DNA of 62,820 bases, from assembly GCF_030604225.1 (NCBI RefSeq), contig NZ_JAUVWH010000002.1, positions 1 to 62,820 on the forward strand, in the 5' to 3' direction. The notes beneath the pieces were generated by a model. The model saw nothing but the letters and a program-made list of their open reading frames with translations. It had not been told where the DNA came from and made no database searches. The translations under genes were made by a program, and so were the position numbers. Position 1 is the first letter of the stretch, and every line of letters starts with the position of its first letter. The DNA is from Geoalkalibacter sp. GTDB lineage: Bacteria; Desulfobacterota; Desulfuromonadia; Desulfuromonadales; Geoalkalibacteraceae. Shown one piece after another: positions 24,743 to 31,803 of the stretch.

Positions 24743-25567
24743 ATGCGACCCTTTTTTTGCCTGCTTTTGCTTGCCCTTGCCCTGAGCTTCGGGGGCTGTG
24801 CCCAACCTTCGCGAACTCTGACGGATGCGGCGCCCGCCGCCGCGGACCTGGACAGCCTGCCGCGCGTGGCCGGCATTTTGAGCGCTGATCTGGTGCTGGA
24901 AGGCGCCCTGGTGCTGGCCGACGATCTGTTGGTGCCCGCCGGCGTCACCCTGGTGTTGCGGCCCGGGACCCGCGTCTATGTGGTGCCGTCGGAAAGCACC
25001 AAGATCGAGCCGGAGTGGCTGTCCTCCGCGACGGAGTTGCTGGTGCGCGGCACCCTGCGCAGCGAGGGCACCGCCGAGCAGCCGGTGGTCTTCGAACCTC
25101 TGTCTTCCAGCGCGGGGACGGTCTATGCCTGGGCCGGACTGCTGCTTGACGGCGCGACGGACAGTCTCATCCGGCATACCCGCATTCAAAACGCCGAGCA
25201 GGGCGTGCTCTGCATCAATAGCTCCCCCGAGATCCGCGACAGCCGGATCCTCTCCTGCCGTTACGGGATTACCGCCCAGCAACAGAGTTCTCCGACCCTG
25301 GTCGGCAACCTGCTCCAGGGCGGCGAAGCCGGGGTGTTCTGCTGGAACGAGTCCCATCCCCTGATTCAGGACAACCACATCGTCGGCCACAACGAGGAAG
25401 GCCTGTTCATCGACCGCGGCAGCCGGCCCCGTCTTCTCGGCAATCGCATCACCGGCAACGGCATCGGTCTGGCCCTCTATGACCCGGGGCTTGCCGGCGC
25501 GGCCGATCAGGTGCGGGGCAACCGGCAGGATCTGCGCCTGCTCGGTTTGCCCGGGGGGCGGCCATGA
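24743..25567 (+). CDS. NosD-like right-handed beta-helix lipoprotein
   Basis: A 274-residue lipoprotein with lipobox SFGGC (C19). After it, an opening strand region typical of these proteins (ADLVLEGALVLADDLLVPAGVTLVLRPGTRVYV) leads to repeated beta-helix rungs with N/G-rich turns: HTRIQNAEQGVLCINSSPEIRDS, NLLQGGEAGVFCWNESHPLIQDNHIVGHNEEGLFI, GNRITGNGIGLALYD. Such folds bind or process extended polymers, or act as scaffolds. The start ATG 24743 lies six bases after the previous stop. The stop overlaps the next start (ATGA), and the next gene is also a beta-helix protein. Confidence 0.8.
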   Translation: MRPFFCLLLLALALSFGGCAQPSRTLTDAAPAAADLDSLPRVAGILSADLVLEGALVLADDLLVPAGVTLVLRPGTRVYVVPSESTKIEPEWLSSATELLVRGTLRSEGTAEQPVVFEPLSSSAGTVYAWAGLLLDGATDSLIRHTRIQNAEQGVLCINSSPEIRDSRILSCRYGITAQQQSSPTLVGNLLQGGEAGVFCWNESHPLIQDNHIVGHNEEGLFIDRGSRPRLLGNRITGNGIGLALYDPGLAGAADQVRGNRQDLRLLGLPGGRP

Positions 25568-26664
25568 GACATTCCTGGATTTTGGCGATGCTGCTGCTGG
25601 TGGTGGTTTGGCCGACCTCCATTTTTGCCCAGCAGGCTTATCGCGGCGAGGACACGCTCTGGCAGGATACGGTGTGGGACGGGGAGGTCTTGATTGACGG
25701 AATCCTGACGGTGGCACCCGGGGTGACCCTGGAAATCCGTCCCGGCACCGTCGTGCGCTTTACCCCCATGGACAGCAACGGCGACGGCATCGGCGAGCAC
25801 GAGATGTTCATTCAGGGGCGCCTCCTGGCCCTGGGCACCCAGGACGCTCCGATTCGCTTCACCAGCACCGCGGCCGATCCGCGTCCGGGGAGTTGGGGCG
25901 CGATCAACATGATGCTGGCCGAGGACGAGGAAAATGTGCTTACCCATTGCATCATCGAGCATGCCTATCGCGGTTTTCACGCGCACTTTTCCCGGGCACG
26001 GGTCAGCGATTCGTACTTTCGCCGCAACATGCGCGGCTTTCAGTTCCAGGAATCGGAGGTCGTTATCGAGCGTTGCCTGCTCGAGGATAATCTCAACGGC
26101 CTGCAATTCCGCAATTCCCAGGTGCGCCTGGTGGATTCAACGGTCAAGGGCAGCTACTGGGGGGTGCGCTGCGTGTACAGCGAACTGGACATGCAGGGTT
26201 GCCGCATCGAGGGCAATCTCATCAACGGTGTCAATTTGCGCGATTCCACCCTGACGGCGTCGGGCAACCTGATTGCCGCCAACCGGCGCGGTCTTTACCT
26301 GCAACGATCACGCGGCTCCGTCACCGGCAATCTGGTGAGGGGCAACAGCGAACATGGCATCTTTCTTGAAGAATCCGAGGCCGAGATCAGCGGCAACCGG
26401 ATTGTCGACAACGGCCGCGCGGGCGTTCGCTGGCTCAACGCCCAAGGGCGGGTGGCCGGCAATCACATCGAGGGCAACGGGCTCTATGCCATCAGCAACG
26501 AAGGCACCACCCCCGCCCCGGCGCCGGGCAACTGGTGGGGCAGCGCCGATCCGGCGGTGTGGGCCGTTCTGCTGCGCGATGGTCGCCTGAATCCGGAAAC
26601 GGGGCTGGTCGAGGCCGTCGATCCGCTGGAACAGGCGCCAGGGTTGGATCTTCCCGACTTCTGA
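25564..26664 (+). CDS. second NosD-like right-handed beta-helix exported protein
   Basis: A 366-residue protein with a signal peptide (MRHSWILAMLLLVVVWPTSIFAQ, cleavage probably after FA). An opening pedestal (DTVWDGEVLIDGILTVAPGVTLEIRPGTVVRF) is followed by about nine beta-helix rungs spaced 20-25 residues apart, for example RCLLEDNLNGLQFRNSQVRLVDS, GCRIEGNLINGVNLRDSTLTASGN, GNLVRGNSEHGIFLEESEAEISGN. The tail GNWWGSADPAVWAVLLRDG is seen in several periplasmic beta-helix proteins. It is coupled to the lipoprotein gene before it. Together they could form a periplasmic scaffold; function is unknown. Confidence 0.82.
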   Translation: MRHSWILAMLLLVVVWPTSIFAQQAYRGEDTLWQDTVWDGEVLIDGILTVAPGVTLEIRPGTVVRFTPMDSNGDGIGEHEMFIQGRLLALGTQDAPIRFTSTAADPRPGSWGAINMMLAEDEENVLTHCIIEHAYRGFHAHFSRARVSDSYFRRNMRGFQFQESEVVIERCLLEDNLNGLQFRNSQVRLVDSTVKGSYWGVRCVYSELDMQGCRIEGNLINGVNLRDSTLTASGNLIAANRRGLYLQRSRGSVTGNLVRGNSEHGIFLEESEAEISGNRIVDNGRAGVRWLNAQGRVAGNHIEGNGLYAISNEGTTPAPAPGNWWGSADPAVWAVLLRDGRLNPETGLVEAVDPLEQAPGLDLPDF

Positions 26665-26695
26665 AATCTTTCCACCCATCATGAAAAGGACAGCG

Positions 26696-27628
26696 ATGAA
26701 CGAAATTCTGCCGGTTCGGCGTGGCGCTTGGCTGCGCTTTCTGTTCCCGATGATGACCCTGGTCCTGGCGGTCGTGCTGGGTGGTTGTGAAAAGGCTCCC
26801 TCCGGGCCGGTTTATCGCATCGGCTATATGAACTGCAACAGCGAGGCGGAAACCATGCACCGCTTTCTGCCCCTGACGCGCTATCTGGAAAAAGAACTGG
26901 GGGTGCGCTTCGAGGCGATTCCCGTCGACACCCAGGATTTCGTCGAGCGCTACGAGCAGGGTGAGTTCGATTTCACCCACACCAACGCGATCCTCTACGT
27001 CATTCTCAAGGAAGAGCAGAATCTCGAACTGCTCGCCACGGAAAAGCGCGGACAATACGGCTCGCGCACCGCCGGCGCCTTGGTCGTGCGCCGCGACAGC
27101 GACATCCAGACCCTTGAGGACGTGCGCGGCAAGCGCCTGATCTTCGGTCCGCAGCTGGCGCTGCAAGGCTATGCCGCCCAGTACGATCTGCTGCTCAAGG
27201 CGGGCATCGATCCCGAACTGGATCTGGCCTACTACGCCATTCCCCATGGTTCCTTCAAGCACGAAAAAGTCATCTACGGCGCCTGGTTCGGCGCCTACGA
27301 CGTGGCCGCCGCGCCGGTGCTCGATCTGGAGGTGATGATCGCCGAAGGCAAGATCGAAGCCGATGATTTCCGTGTCCTGGCACAGAGCGAGGTCATGCCC
27401 TATTGCACCTTTGGCGCCGCGCCGCGCGTGGACCCCAAACTGGTGGACAGGTTCCGCCAGGCGCTGCTCAAACTCAAGCCCGAGGACACGGTGGAGATGG
27501 ACGGGGAGCGCATCAAGGTGCTCAACGCGGCGCTCATCGACGGCTTCGAGCAATTGCTCGACAGCGATTACGATATCAACCGCGACCTGCTGCGGCGGGT
27601 CAACATGCCGCCTTACCAGGAGTTTTGA
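26696..27628 (+). CDS. PhnD-like substrate-binding lipoprotein
   Basis: A 310-residue periplasmic-binding-protein-like lipoprotein with lipobox VLGGC (C31). The fold matches the phosphate/phosphite/phosphonate-binding (PhnD) group: YRIGYMNCNSEAETMHRFLPLTRYLEKELGVRFE, YEQGEFDFTHTNAILYVIL, ALVVRRDSDIQTLEDVRGKRLIFGP and the HGSFKHEKVIYGAWFGAYDVAAA segment. The start is ATG 26696, because AAAAGGA precedes it by five bases. The earlier ATG at 26681 would place this site inside the gene. As with the OpuAC-like protein, no transporter genes accompany it, so it may be a sensor or binding component of this locus. Confidence 0.82.
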   Translation: MNEILPVRRGAWLRFLFPMMTLVLAVVLGGCEKAPSGPVYRIGYMNCNSEAETMHRFLPLTRYLEKELGVRFEAIPVDTQDFVERYEQGEFDFTHTNAILYVILKEEQNLELLATEKRGQYGSRTAGALVVRRDSDIQTLEDVRGKRLIFGPQLALQGYAAQYDLLLKAGIDPELDLAYYAIPHGSFKHEKVIYGAWFGAYDVAAAPVLDLEVMIAEGKIEADDFRVLAQSEVMPYCTFGAAPRVDPKLVDRFRQALLKLKPEDTVEMDGERIKVLNAALIDGFEQLLDSDYDINRDLLRRVNMPPYQEF

Positions 27629-27633
27629 CGGGG

Positions 27634-28179
27634 ATGCGCTGGGACTGGCATGATCGGCTGCACCTGTTGGGTCTGGTCGTTGTCGTGGCGGCAATGGCCT
27701 GGCTGCTGCTGGCCGGGGCGCCCGGTGATTCGGGCGCACGGCAGGCGAGCGGTATCGAGCGGGCCATGGAACGCGAGCTGGCTTATCAGGCGCGCGCCGC
27801 GTTTCTTCAGCAGATTTACGGTCCCGTTGAGGAACTTCGCCGGCAGGGGCAGGCACAGCAGGCTCTGCTGATGCTCGAACAGCTCAATCGTAATTACGCC
27901 GGCGAAGCTCATGGATACATACTCAAGGGACTGATTCTCCATGAACAGGGTGTCTTGGAAGAGGCCGTGGCAAGCTTTGTGCAAGGTTTGCGGCTCAACG
28001 GCGATTACGTCGATCAGCGTAGCCCCCTCAGCGAGCGGGCGCGGATCCAGAACGCGGTGGATGAAGGGTTGACGACGCTGGGCGCGCGTGCTCGGGCCAA
28101 CCCCGACAACCTCTCGGTGGCCGCGGCGCTGCGCAACGTCTATTACCTGCAAAGCCGCCTTGCCGGCGGTTGTGAATGA
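27634..28179 (+). CDS. membrane-anchored TPR-like protein
   Basis: A 181-residue protein with one N-terminal membrane segment (about residues 10-28, LLGLVVVVAAMAWLLLAG). A helical periplasmic part includes a TPR-like pair (QQALLMLEQLNRNYAGEAHGYILKGLILHEQGVLEEAVASFVQGLRL). Such modules mediate protein contacts. It begins five bases after the PhnD-like gene and is 12 bases before the YedE-like transporter, so it is probably in the same transcript. I cannot assign a specific function. Confidence 0.7.
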   Translation: MRWDWHDRLHLLGLVVVVAAMAWLLLAGAPGDSGARQASGIERAMERELAYQARAAFLQQIYGPVEELRRQGQAQQALLMLEQLNRNYAGEAHGYILKGLILHEQGVLEEAVASFVQGLRLNGDYVDQRSPLSERARIQNAVDEGLTTLGARARANPDNLSVAAALRNVYYLQSRLAGGCE

Positions 28180-28191
28180 GGACGGTGGACG

Positions 28192-29253
28192 ATGCTGATG
28201 CAGCGTGAATTCTGGATGATCATGGCCGCCGGGCTGAGCCTGGGGCTCTTGGGAGTCCTTCTGGCGGTCTGGGGCAATCCGGAAAATTCGGGAATCTGCG
28301 TATCCTGTTTTCTTGAGAACAGCGCCGGTGCCCTGGGCCTGCATGCCAATGAGCGCATGCAGTATCTGCGGCCGGAATTGATCGGCTTCGTCCTCGGCGC
28401 CATGGGCAGCGCCCTGGTGTTCAGGGAATTTCGCTCGCGCGGCGGCAACGCCCCCCTGGGCCGTTTTGGCGCGGGATTTTTCCTGATTGTCGGCTGCGCC
28501 ATCTTCATCGGCTGCCCCATCAAGCTGTTTCTGCGTTTGACCGCGGGAGATCTGACCGCCCTGGTCGCCCTGGGCGGACTGGTGGCCGGGGTGTGGCTTG
28601 GCTTGCGCAGTCTGGCGGCCGGTGTGCACTTCGGCATGAGCAGCCCGCAGCGTGGCGGTGCGGGTTTCCTGGTGCCGGCCCTTTTTGTGCTGATGCTGGT
28701 CTTTGCCTTGGCCCAGCCGGGGTTTATTCTCGCCTCCACGCGCGGCAGCGCCGCGCAGCATGCGCCCCTGCTGCTGTCTTTGGGCGCCGGCGTGCTGCTT
28801 GGCGTTCTGGCCCAGCGCAGCCGTTTCTGTATCACCGGCGGGGTGCGCGATGCCCTGGTGCTTGGCCGGCGCGCGCCGCTGCTCTGGGGCCTGCTGGCAT
28901 TTACCGCGGCGGCCATTCTCGCCAATCTGCTGATCGGACGCTTCGAGGTGGGTTTTTACGGTCAGCCCGGGGCTCATCTGGAGCATTTCTGGAGCGTGCT
29001 CGGCATGGCGCTGGTGGGCTGGATTTCCGTTCTGATCGGTGGTTGTCCCTTTCGTCAGTTGATCAAGGCCGGCGAAGGTGATACGGATGCCGGCATGGCG
29101 GTGCTGGGCATGCTCATCGGCGCCGCCGTCGTGCAGGGTTGGGGCCTGGCGGGCACAGCCGCCGGAGTGCCCTTTTACGGCAAGGTCGCGGTTCTGGTCG
29201 GTCTGGCGCTCGTCTTGCTGACCGGTTTGCTGTTGCGCGAGCGAACCGCTTGA
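28192..29253 (+). CDS. yedE: YedE-family putative selenium transporter (YeeE/YedE membrane protein)
   Basis: A 353-residue integral membrane protein with about ten helices in two homologous halves. Family marks are the N-terminal GICVSCFLEN (C36, C39), GCAIFIGCPIKLFLR, SRFCITGGVRDALVL and GGCPFRQLIKAGEGDTDAGMAVLG. YeeE/YedE proteins move thiosulfate or other sulfur species. The subgroup with these Cys motifs is linked by gene neighbourhood to selenium metabolism. It stands directly upstream of the peptide-modification genes, and a cysteine-desulfurase-like gene follows them. No selD is in the window. Confidence 0.85.
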   Translation: MLMQREFWMIMAAGLSLGLLGVLLAVWGNPENSGICVSCFLENSAGALGLHANERMQYLRPELIGFVLGAMGSALVFREFRSRGGNAPLGRFGAGFFLIVGCAIFIGCPIKLFLRLTAGDLTALVALGGLVAGVWLGLRSLAAGVHFGMSSPQRGGAGFLVPALFVLMLVFALAQPGFILASTRGSAAQHAPLLLSLGAGVLLGVLAQRSRFCITGGVRDALVLGRRAPLLWGLLAFTAAAILANLLIGRFEVGFYGQPGAHLEHFWSVLGMALVGWISVLIGGCPFRQLIKAGEGDTDAGMAVLGMLIGAAVVQGWGLAGTAAGVPFYGKVAVLVGLALVLLTGLLLRERTA

Positions 29254-29283
29254 GAACGATTCTTTTAGGAGAAGAGGCCGGTT

Positions 29284-29598
29284 TTGAAACGTCCCCTGCG
29301 TAACCCGCAAATTGTCTGGCGGCATGAAAAGCGCCGCGAGGAAGAAATACTCAAGGCCCAGGAGCGCGGCGAAGCCGTCGAGGATCGCGGCACCGTGATC
29401 CTGATCATTTCCGGGATGATGCATCAGCTCAATCTGGTCGGCGGGCACATCTGGAGTCTTTGCGACGGCAGTCGCGACGTTGATGGGTTGATCGAGGCGC
29501 TGGCCGAGGATTTCGAGGTCGAGCGTGAGGAGCTGGTCGAGGATGTCCGGGATTTTCTCGCCGATCTGGAACAGCGAGGGTGGCTGAGCTATGTCTGA
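29284..29598 (+). CDS. PqqD-type RiPP recognition element/peptide chaperone (GeoRSP-like)
   Basis: A 104-residue protein with a PqqD/RRE winged-helix fold: RGTVILIISGMMHQLNLVGGHIWSLCDGSRDVDGLIEALAEDFEVEREELVEDVRDFLADLEQRGWL. PqqD proteins bind the leader of a precursor peptide and hand it to a radical SAM enzyme. The basic N-terminal 30 residues are an addition. The start is TTG 29284, behind AGGAG at 29269-29273. The 3' end overlaps the radical SAM gene by eight bases. It corresponds to the PqqD component of what NCBI family models call the GeoRSP system, to my knowledge. Confidence 0.88.
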   Translation: MKRPLRNPQIVWRHEKRREEEILKAQERGEAVEDRGTVILIISGMMHQLNLVGGHIWSLCDGSRDVDGLIEALAEDFEVEREELVEDVRDFLADLEQRGWLSYV

Positions 29599-30595
29599 GG
29601 CCTTCACGGATCTTTTTTCCGCGCCCCTGACCTTCAACTGGACGCTGTCCTTTCGCTGCAACTTCGTTTGCGCCCATTGCTACAGCCGTTTTGAAGAGGG
29701 CGAGGAGCTGGATACCGCCGATATTCGGCGCATTGTCGACGTTCTCGCCGAAAAAAAAGTACCGTTCATCAATTTCGGCGGCGGCGAACCGCTGTTGCGT
29801 TCCGATCTGTTTGACATCGCCACCTATGCCGGGCGCCAGGGGCTCAATGTGTCCATGAACACCAACGGCTGGTTGCTTGATGGCGATGCGGCGCGGAGCT
29901 TGCAAGCTTCAGGCTTTAAGTCCGTCGGCGTAAGCATCGACAGCCATCAGGCCGCCCTGCATGACGACTTCCGCTGCCAGGCGGGCTCCTTCGCGCGGGC
30001 GGTGACGGCGTTGGATCATTTGCGGGCCGCAGGTGTCAAAACGACGATGAGTTCCGTGATTTCGCGGATCAACCACAAGAGTTTCCGCGATTTGCTCGAC
30101 CTCGCGCGAAACCATGGGGTCACCCAGATCTACCTGCACAACTTCAAGTGCAGCGGCAAGGGATTTGAAAATCGCCAGGAACTCGATCTGACTCCCGAGG
30201 AGTGGCGCGACTTTTACGTCGAGGCCCTGATGGTCAAGGAACAGGTCAAGGATCTCGCCATTTCCTTTGACGATCCGGTCATCGCGTCGCTCCCGCAATA
30301 CCGTGAAAACTCTTTGGTAAAGGGGAGTTCCTGTGGTAAGCTTTCCCTGCATCTGCGGCCCAATGGCGACATCACGCCCTGCGGTTTCATTCCTCTCGTC
30401 GTGGGCAATATCCTGCGAGATGATTTCGATGAGATCTGGTATCATTCGCCTGTTCTCAACGCCATGCGTAGCAAGGAAGCCAAGGGCAAGTGCAGCGGGT
30501 GCGCGGCCTTTGCCGATTGTCTGGGCGGATGCACGGCGCGGGCATTGGCGGTGACCGGCGATCTCGAGCAGCCGGACCCGCATTGCTGGAAATAA
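29591..30595 (+). CDS. radical SAM/SPASM peptide-modifying enzyme (GeoRSP-like)
   Basis: A 334-residue radical SAM enzyme. C23, C27 and C30 (CNFVCAHC) hold the catalytic 4Fe-4S cluster. GGGEP (63-67) contacts SAM. The C-terminal SPASM domain has seven cysteines: 248, 264, 301, 304, 310, 314 and 332, enough for auxiliary clusters. SPASM enzymes typically cross-link or oxidise side chains in ribosomal peptides. The gene is coupled to the PqqD-type gene upstream and lies 104 bases upstream of an 18-residue peptide gene, its likely substrate. The chemistry performed is unknown. Confidence 0.92.
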   Translation: MSEAFTDLFSAPLTFNWTLSFRCNFVCAHCYSRFEEGEELDTADIRRIVDVLAEKKVPFINFGGGEPLLRSDLFDIATYAGRQGLNVSMNTNGWLLDGDAARSLQASGFKSVGVSIDSHQAALHDDFRCQAGSFARAVTALDHLRAAGVKTTMSSVISRINHKSFRDLLDLARNHGVTQIYLHNFKCSGKGFENRQELDLTPEEWRDFYVEALMVKEQVKDLAISFDDPVIASLPQYRENSLVKGSSCGKLSLHLRPNGDITPCGFIPLVVGNILRDDFDEIWYHSPVLNAMRSKEAKGKCSGCAAFADCLGGCTARALAVTGDLEQPDPHCWK

Positions 30596-30699
30596 GCCTT
30601 ATATTGTTGTTTGGGAGCTTTCCCGGAAAGGCCGGTGAAAGCATGAATACAGAGGGTCTCGCAAGAGGCAAAACAATCAGCCGGAAAGGGGAGAACATT

Positions 30700-30756
30700 A
30701 TGAAGAAGTATATGAAGCCGCGGGTGGTCGGGTCTTCCAACGTCCATCCCTGCTGA
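30700..30756 (+). CDS. 18-aa candidate precursor peptide of the radical SAM system
   Basis: A minigene encodes MKKYMKPRVVGSSNVHPC. A strong ribosome site, AAAGGGGAG at 30685-30693, precedes the ATG by 6-7 bases. The peptide splits naturally into a basic N-terminal half (MKKYMKPRVV), a plausible PqqD-binding leader, and a C-terminal GSSNVHPC containing the only Cys, His and Asn. It lies between the radical SAM/SPASM gene and the SPASM partner and is followed directly by a strong terminator, the usual arrangement for a highly expressed RiPP precursor. No signal sequence or protease site is evident. The role is inferred from context. Confidence 0.75.
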   Translation: MKKYMKPRVVGSSNVHPC

Positions 30757-30766
30757 AAAAGGCTCC

Positions 30767-30796
30767 GGGGGGCAGGAAACTGCCCCCCACCTTTTT
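30767..30796 (+). terminator. strong intrinsic terminator after the peptide minigene
   Basis: GGGGGGCAG (30767-30775), a GAAA tetraloop and CTGCCCCCC (30780-30788) are followed by ACCTTTTT. A 9-bp G/C stem with a stable tetraloop should stop most transcripts, leaving the SPASM gene to read-through or to its own promoter. Confidence 0.85.
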
Positions 30797-30850
30797 CTCA
30801 TCGCGGCAGGTGCGTGCCGTGCCCACTTTTTCCCCTGATATCCGCATTTC

Positions 30851-31783
30851 ATGAGTCTTGACCTGCTTGACGCCCCCTTGCGCCTGACCTGGGACATTCA
30901 TCGTCCCGGACGTTTCCTGCCTGCTTCCGACCTGTTGCTGATCGCCGACCGCCTGCGTGCCGCAGGAGTCTTCTTCGTGCTGCTTGATGGTCGTCCCCTG
31001 GCCCACGAGACCTGCGCCGAGCTGGTTGTCCATCTTGCCGGCGGCTGCCAAACCTCTCTCGTTGTTTCCCCCGAGGAAGAATATTGGGGCCGGCTGGGTT
31101 CCGGCTGGCCCCTGCGGGAACTGTTTCTCGATATCACGGAGTTTGCCGACCGGCCTGAATCCTCCATCGAAAATGCCGTTGCGGCGCTGCGCGCGCTGGG
31201 CTATGCTCCCTCGCTGTTGCTGCGACCGTCGACGCGCAACCTGCAACGCCTGCCCGCTCTTGCGGAGCTTTGCCGGCGGCTGGGGGTTGCCCGGCTCAAA
31301 CTGCCCAATGCCTGGATTGCCAAAAAAGAGCACGATCCCGCTCGCCTGGACCTGCCCGGTCCCGAGGATGTCGAGGCCCTGCGTCGGTTGGTTGGAGAGG
31401 ATGGCATGGCGGTGCGGCGCGACCTCGATATCGAGGTTCACGATCTGTTCATCTGGGAAATCCTTTTTTCCGGGGGCAACCAGGGACGCAGTGAATACGG
31501 CGGCTGCCAGGCCGCCAACAGTCTCGGCCATGTCGATTCCCTGGGCAATCTTTTCCCCTGTTCCTCCTGGCCTCTGGTCCTGGGTTCCCTGCTGACGACG
31601 GCTCTAGAGGATCTCTGGCAATCTCCCCTTCGCCATGGGGTACGAGCGGCCATCTCGCGTCTGCCCGCGGCCTGCGGGGATTGTCGCGATCTGCCGCTGT
31701 GCCTTGGCGGTTGCCGCGGCCTGGCGGAAACCTTTAAGATGAAAAGCGAAGGCCGCGACCTGATGTGCCGCGGCAGGCGCTAG
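30851..31783 (+). CDS. SPASM-domain protein lacking the radical SAM cysteines (GeoRSP-like)
   Basis: A 310-residue protein with the TIM-barrel-like outline of a radical SAM enzyme but no CxxxCxxC motif. Where the paralogue has LTF…CNFVCAHC, this protein has LTWDIHRPGRFLPAS. The C-terminal SPASM domain is intact, with cysteines 219, 237, 275, 278, 284, 288 and 306. The last block has the same CxxC-x5-C-x3-C spacing as the active enzyme. It probably acts as a non-catalytic partner or redox subunit for the radical SAM protein; this is inference. It matches the SPASM-only component described for GeoRSP systems. Confidence 0.85.
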   Translation: MSLDLLDAPLRLTWDIHRPGRFLPASDLLLIADRLRAAGVFFVLLDGRPLAHETCAELVVHLAGGCQTSLVVSPEEEYWGRLGSGWPLRELFLDITEFADRPESSIENAVAALRALGYAPSLLLRPSTRNLQRLPALAELCRRLGVARLKLPNAWIAKKEHDPARLDLPGPEDVEALRRLVGEDGMAVRRDLDIEVHDLFIWEILFSGGNQGRSEYGGCQAANSLGHVDSLGNLFPCSSWPLVLGSLLTTALEDLWQSPLRHGVRAAISRLPAACGDCRDLPLCLGGCRGLAETFKMKSEGRDLMCRGRR

Positions 31784-31803
31784 CTTGGTTGGGACGGTCA
31801 TTC

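Noticed and set aside
27613-29661. A 682-codon minus-strand frame over the TPR, YedE and PqqD genes
   Set aside because: It is Gln/His/Ala-rich antisense; the plus-strand genes have clear motifs and ribosome sites.
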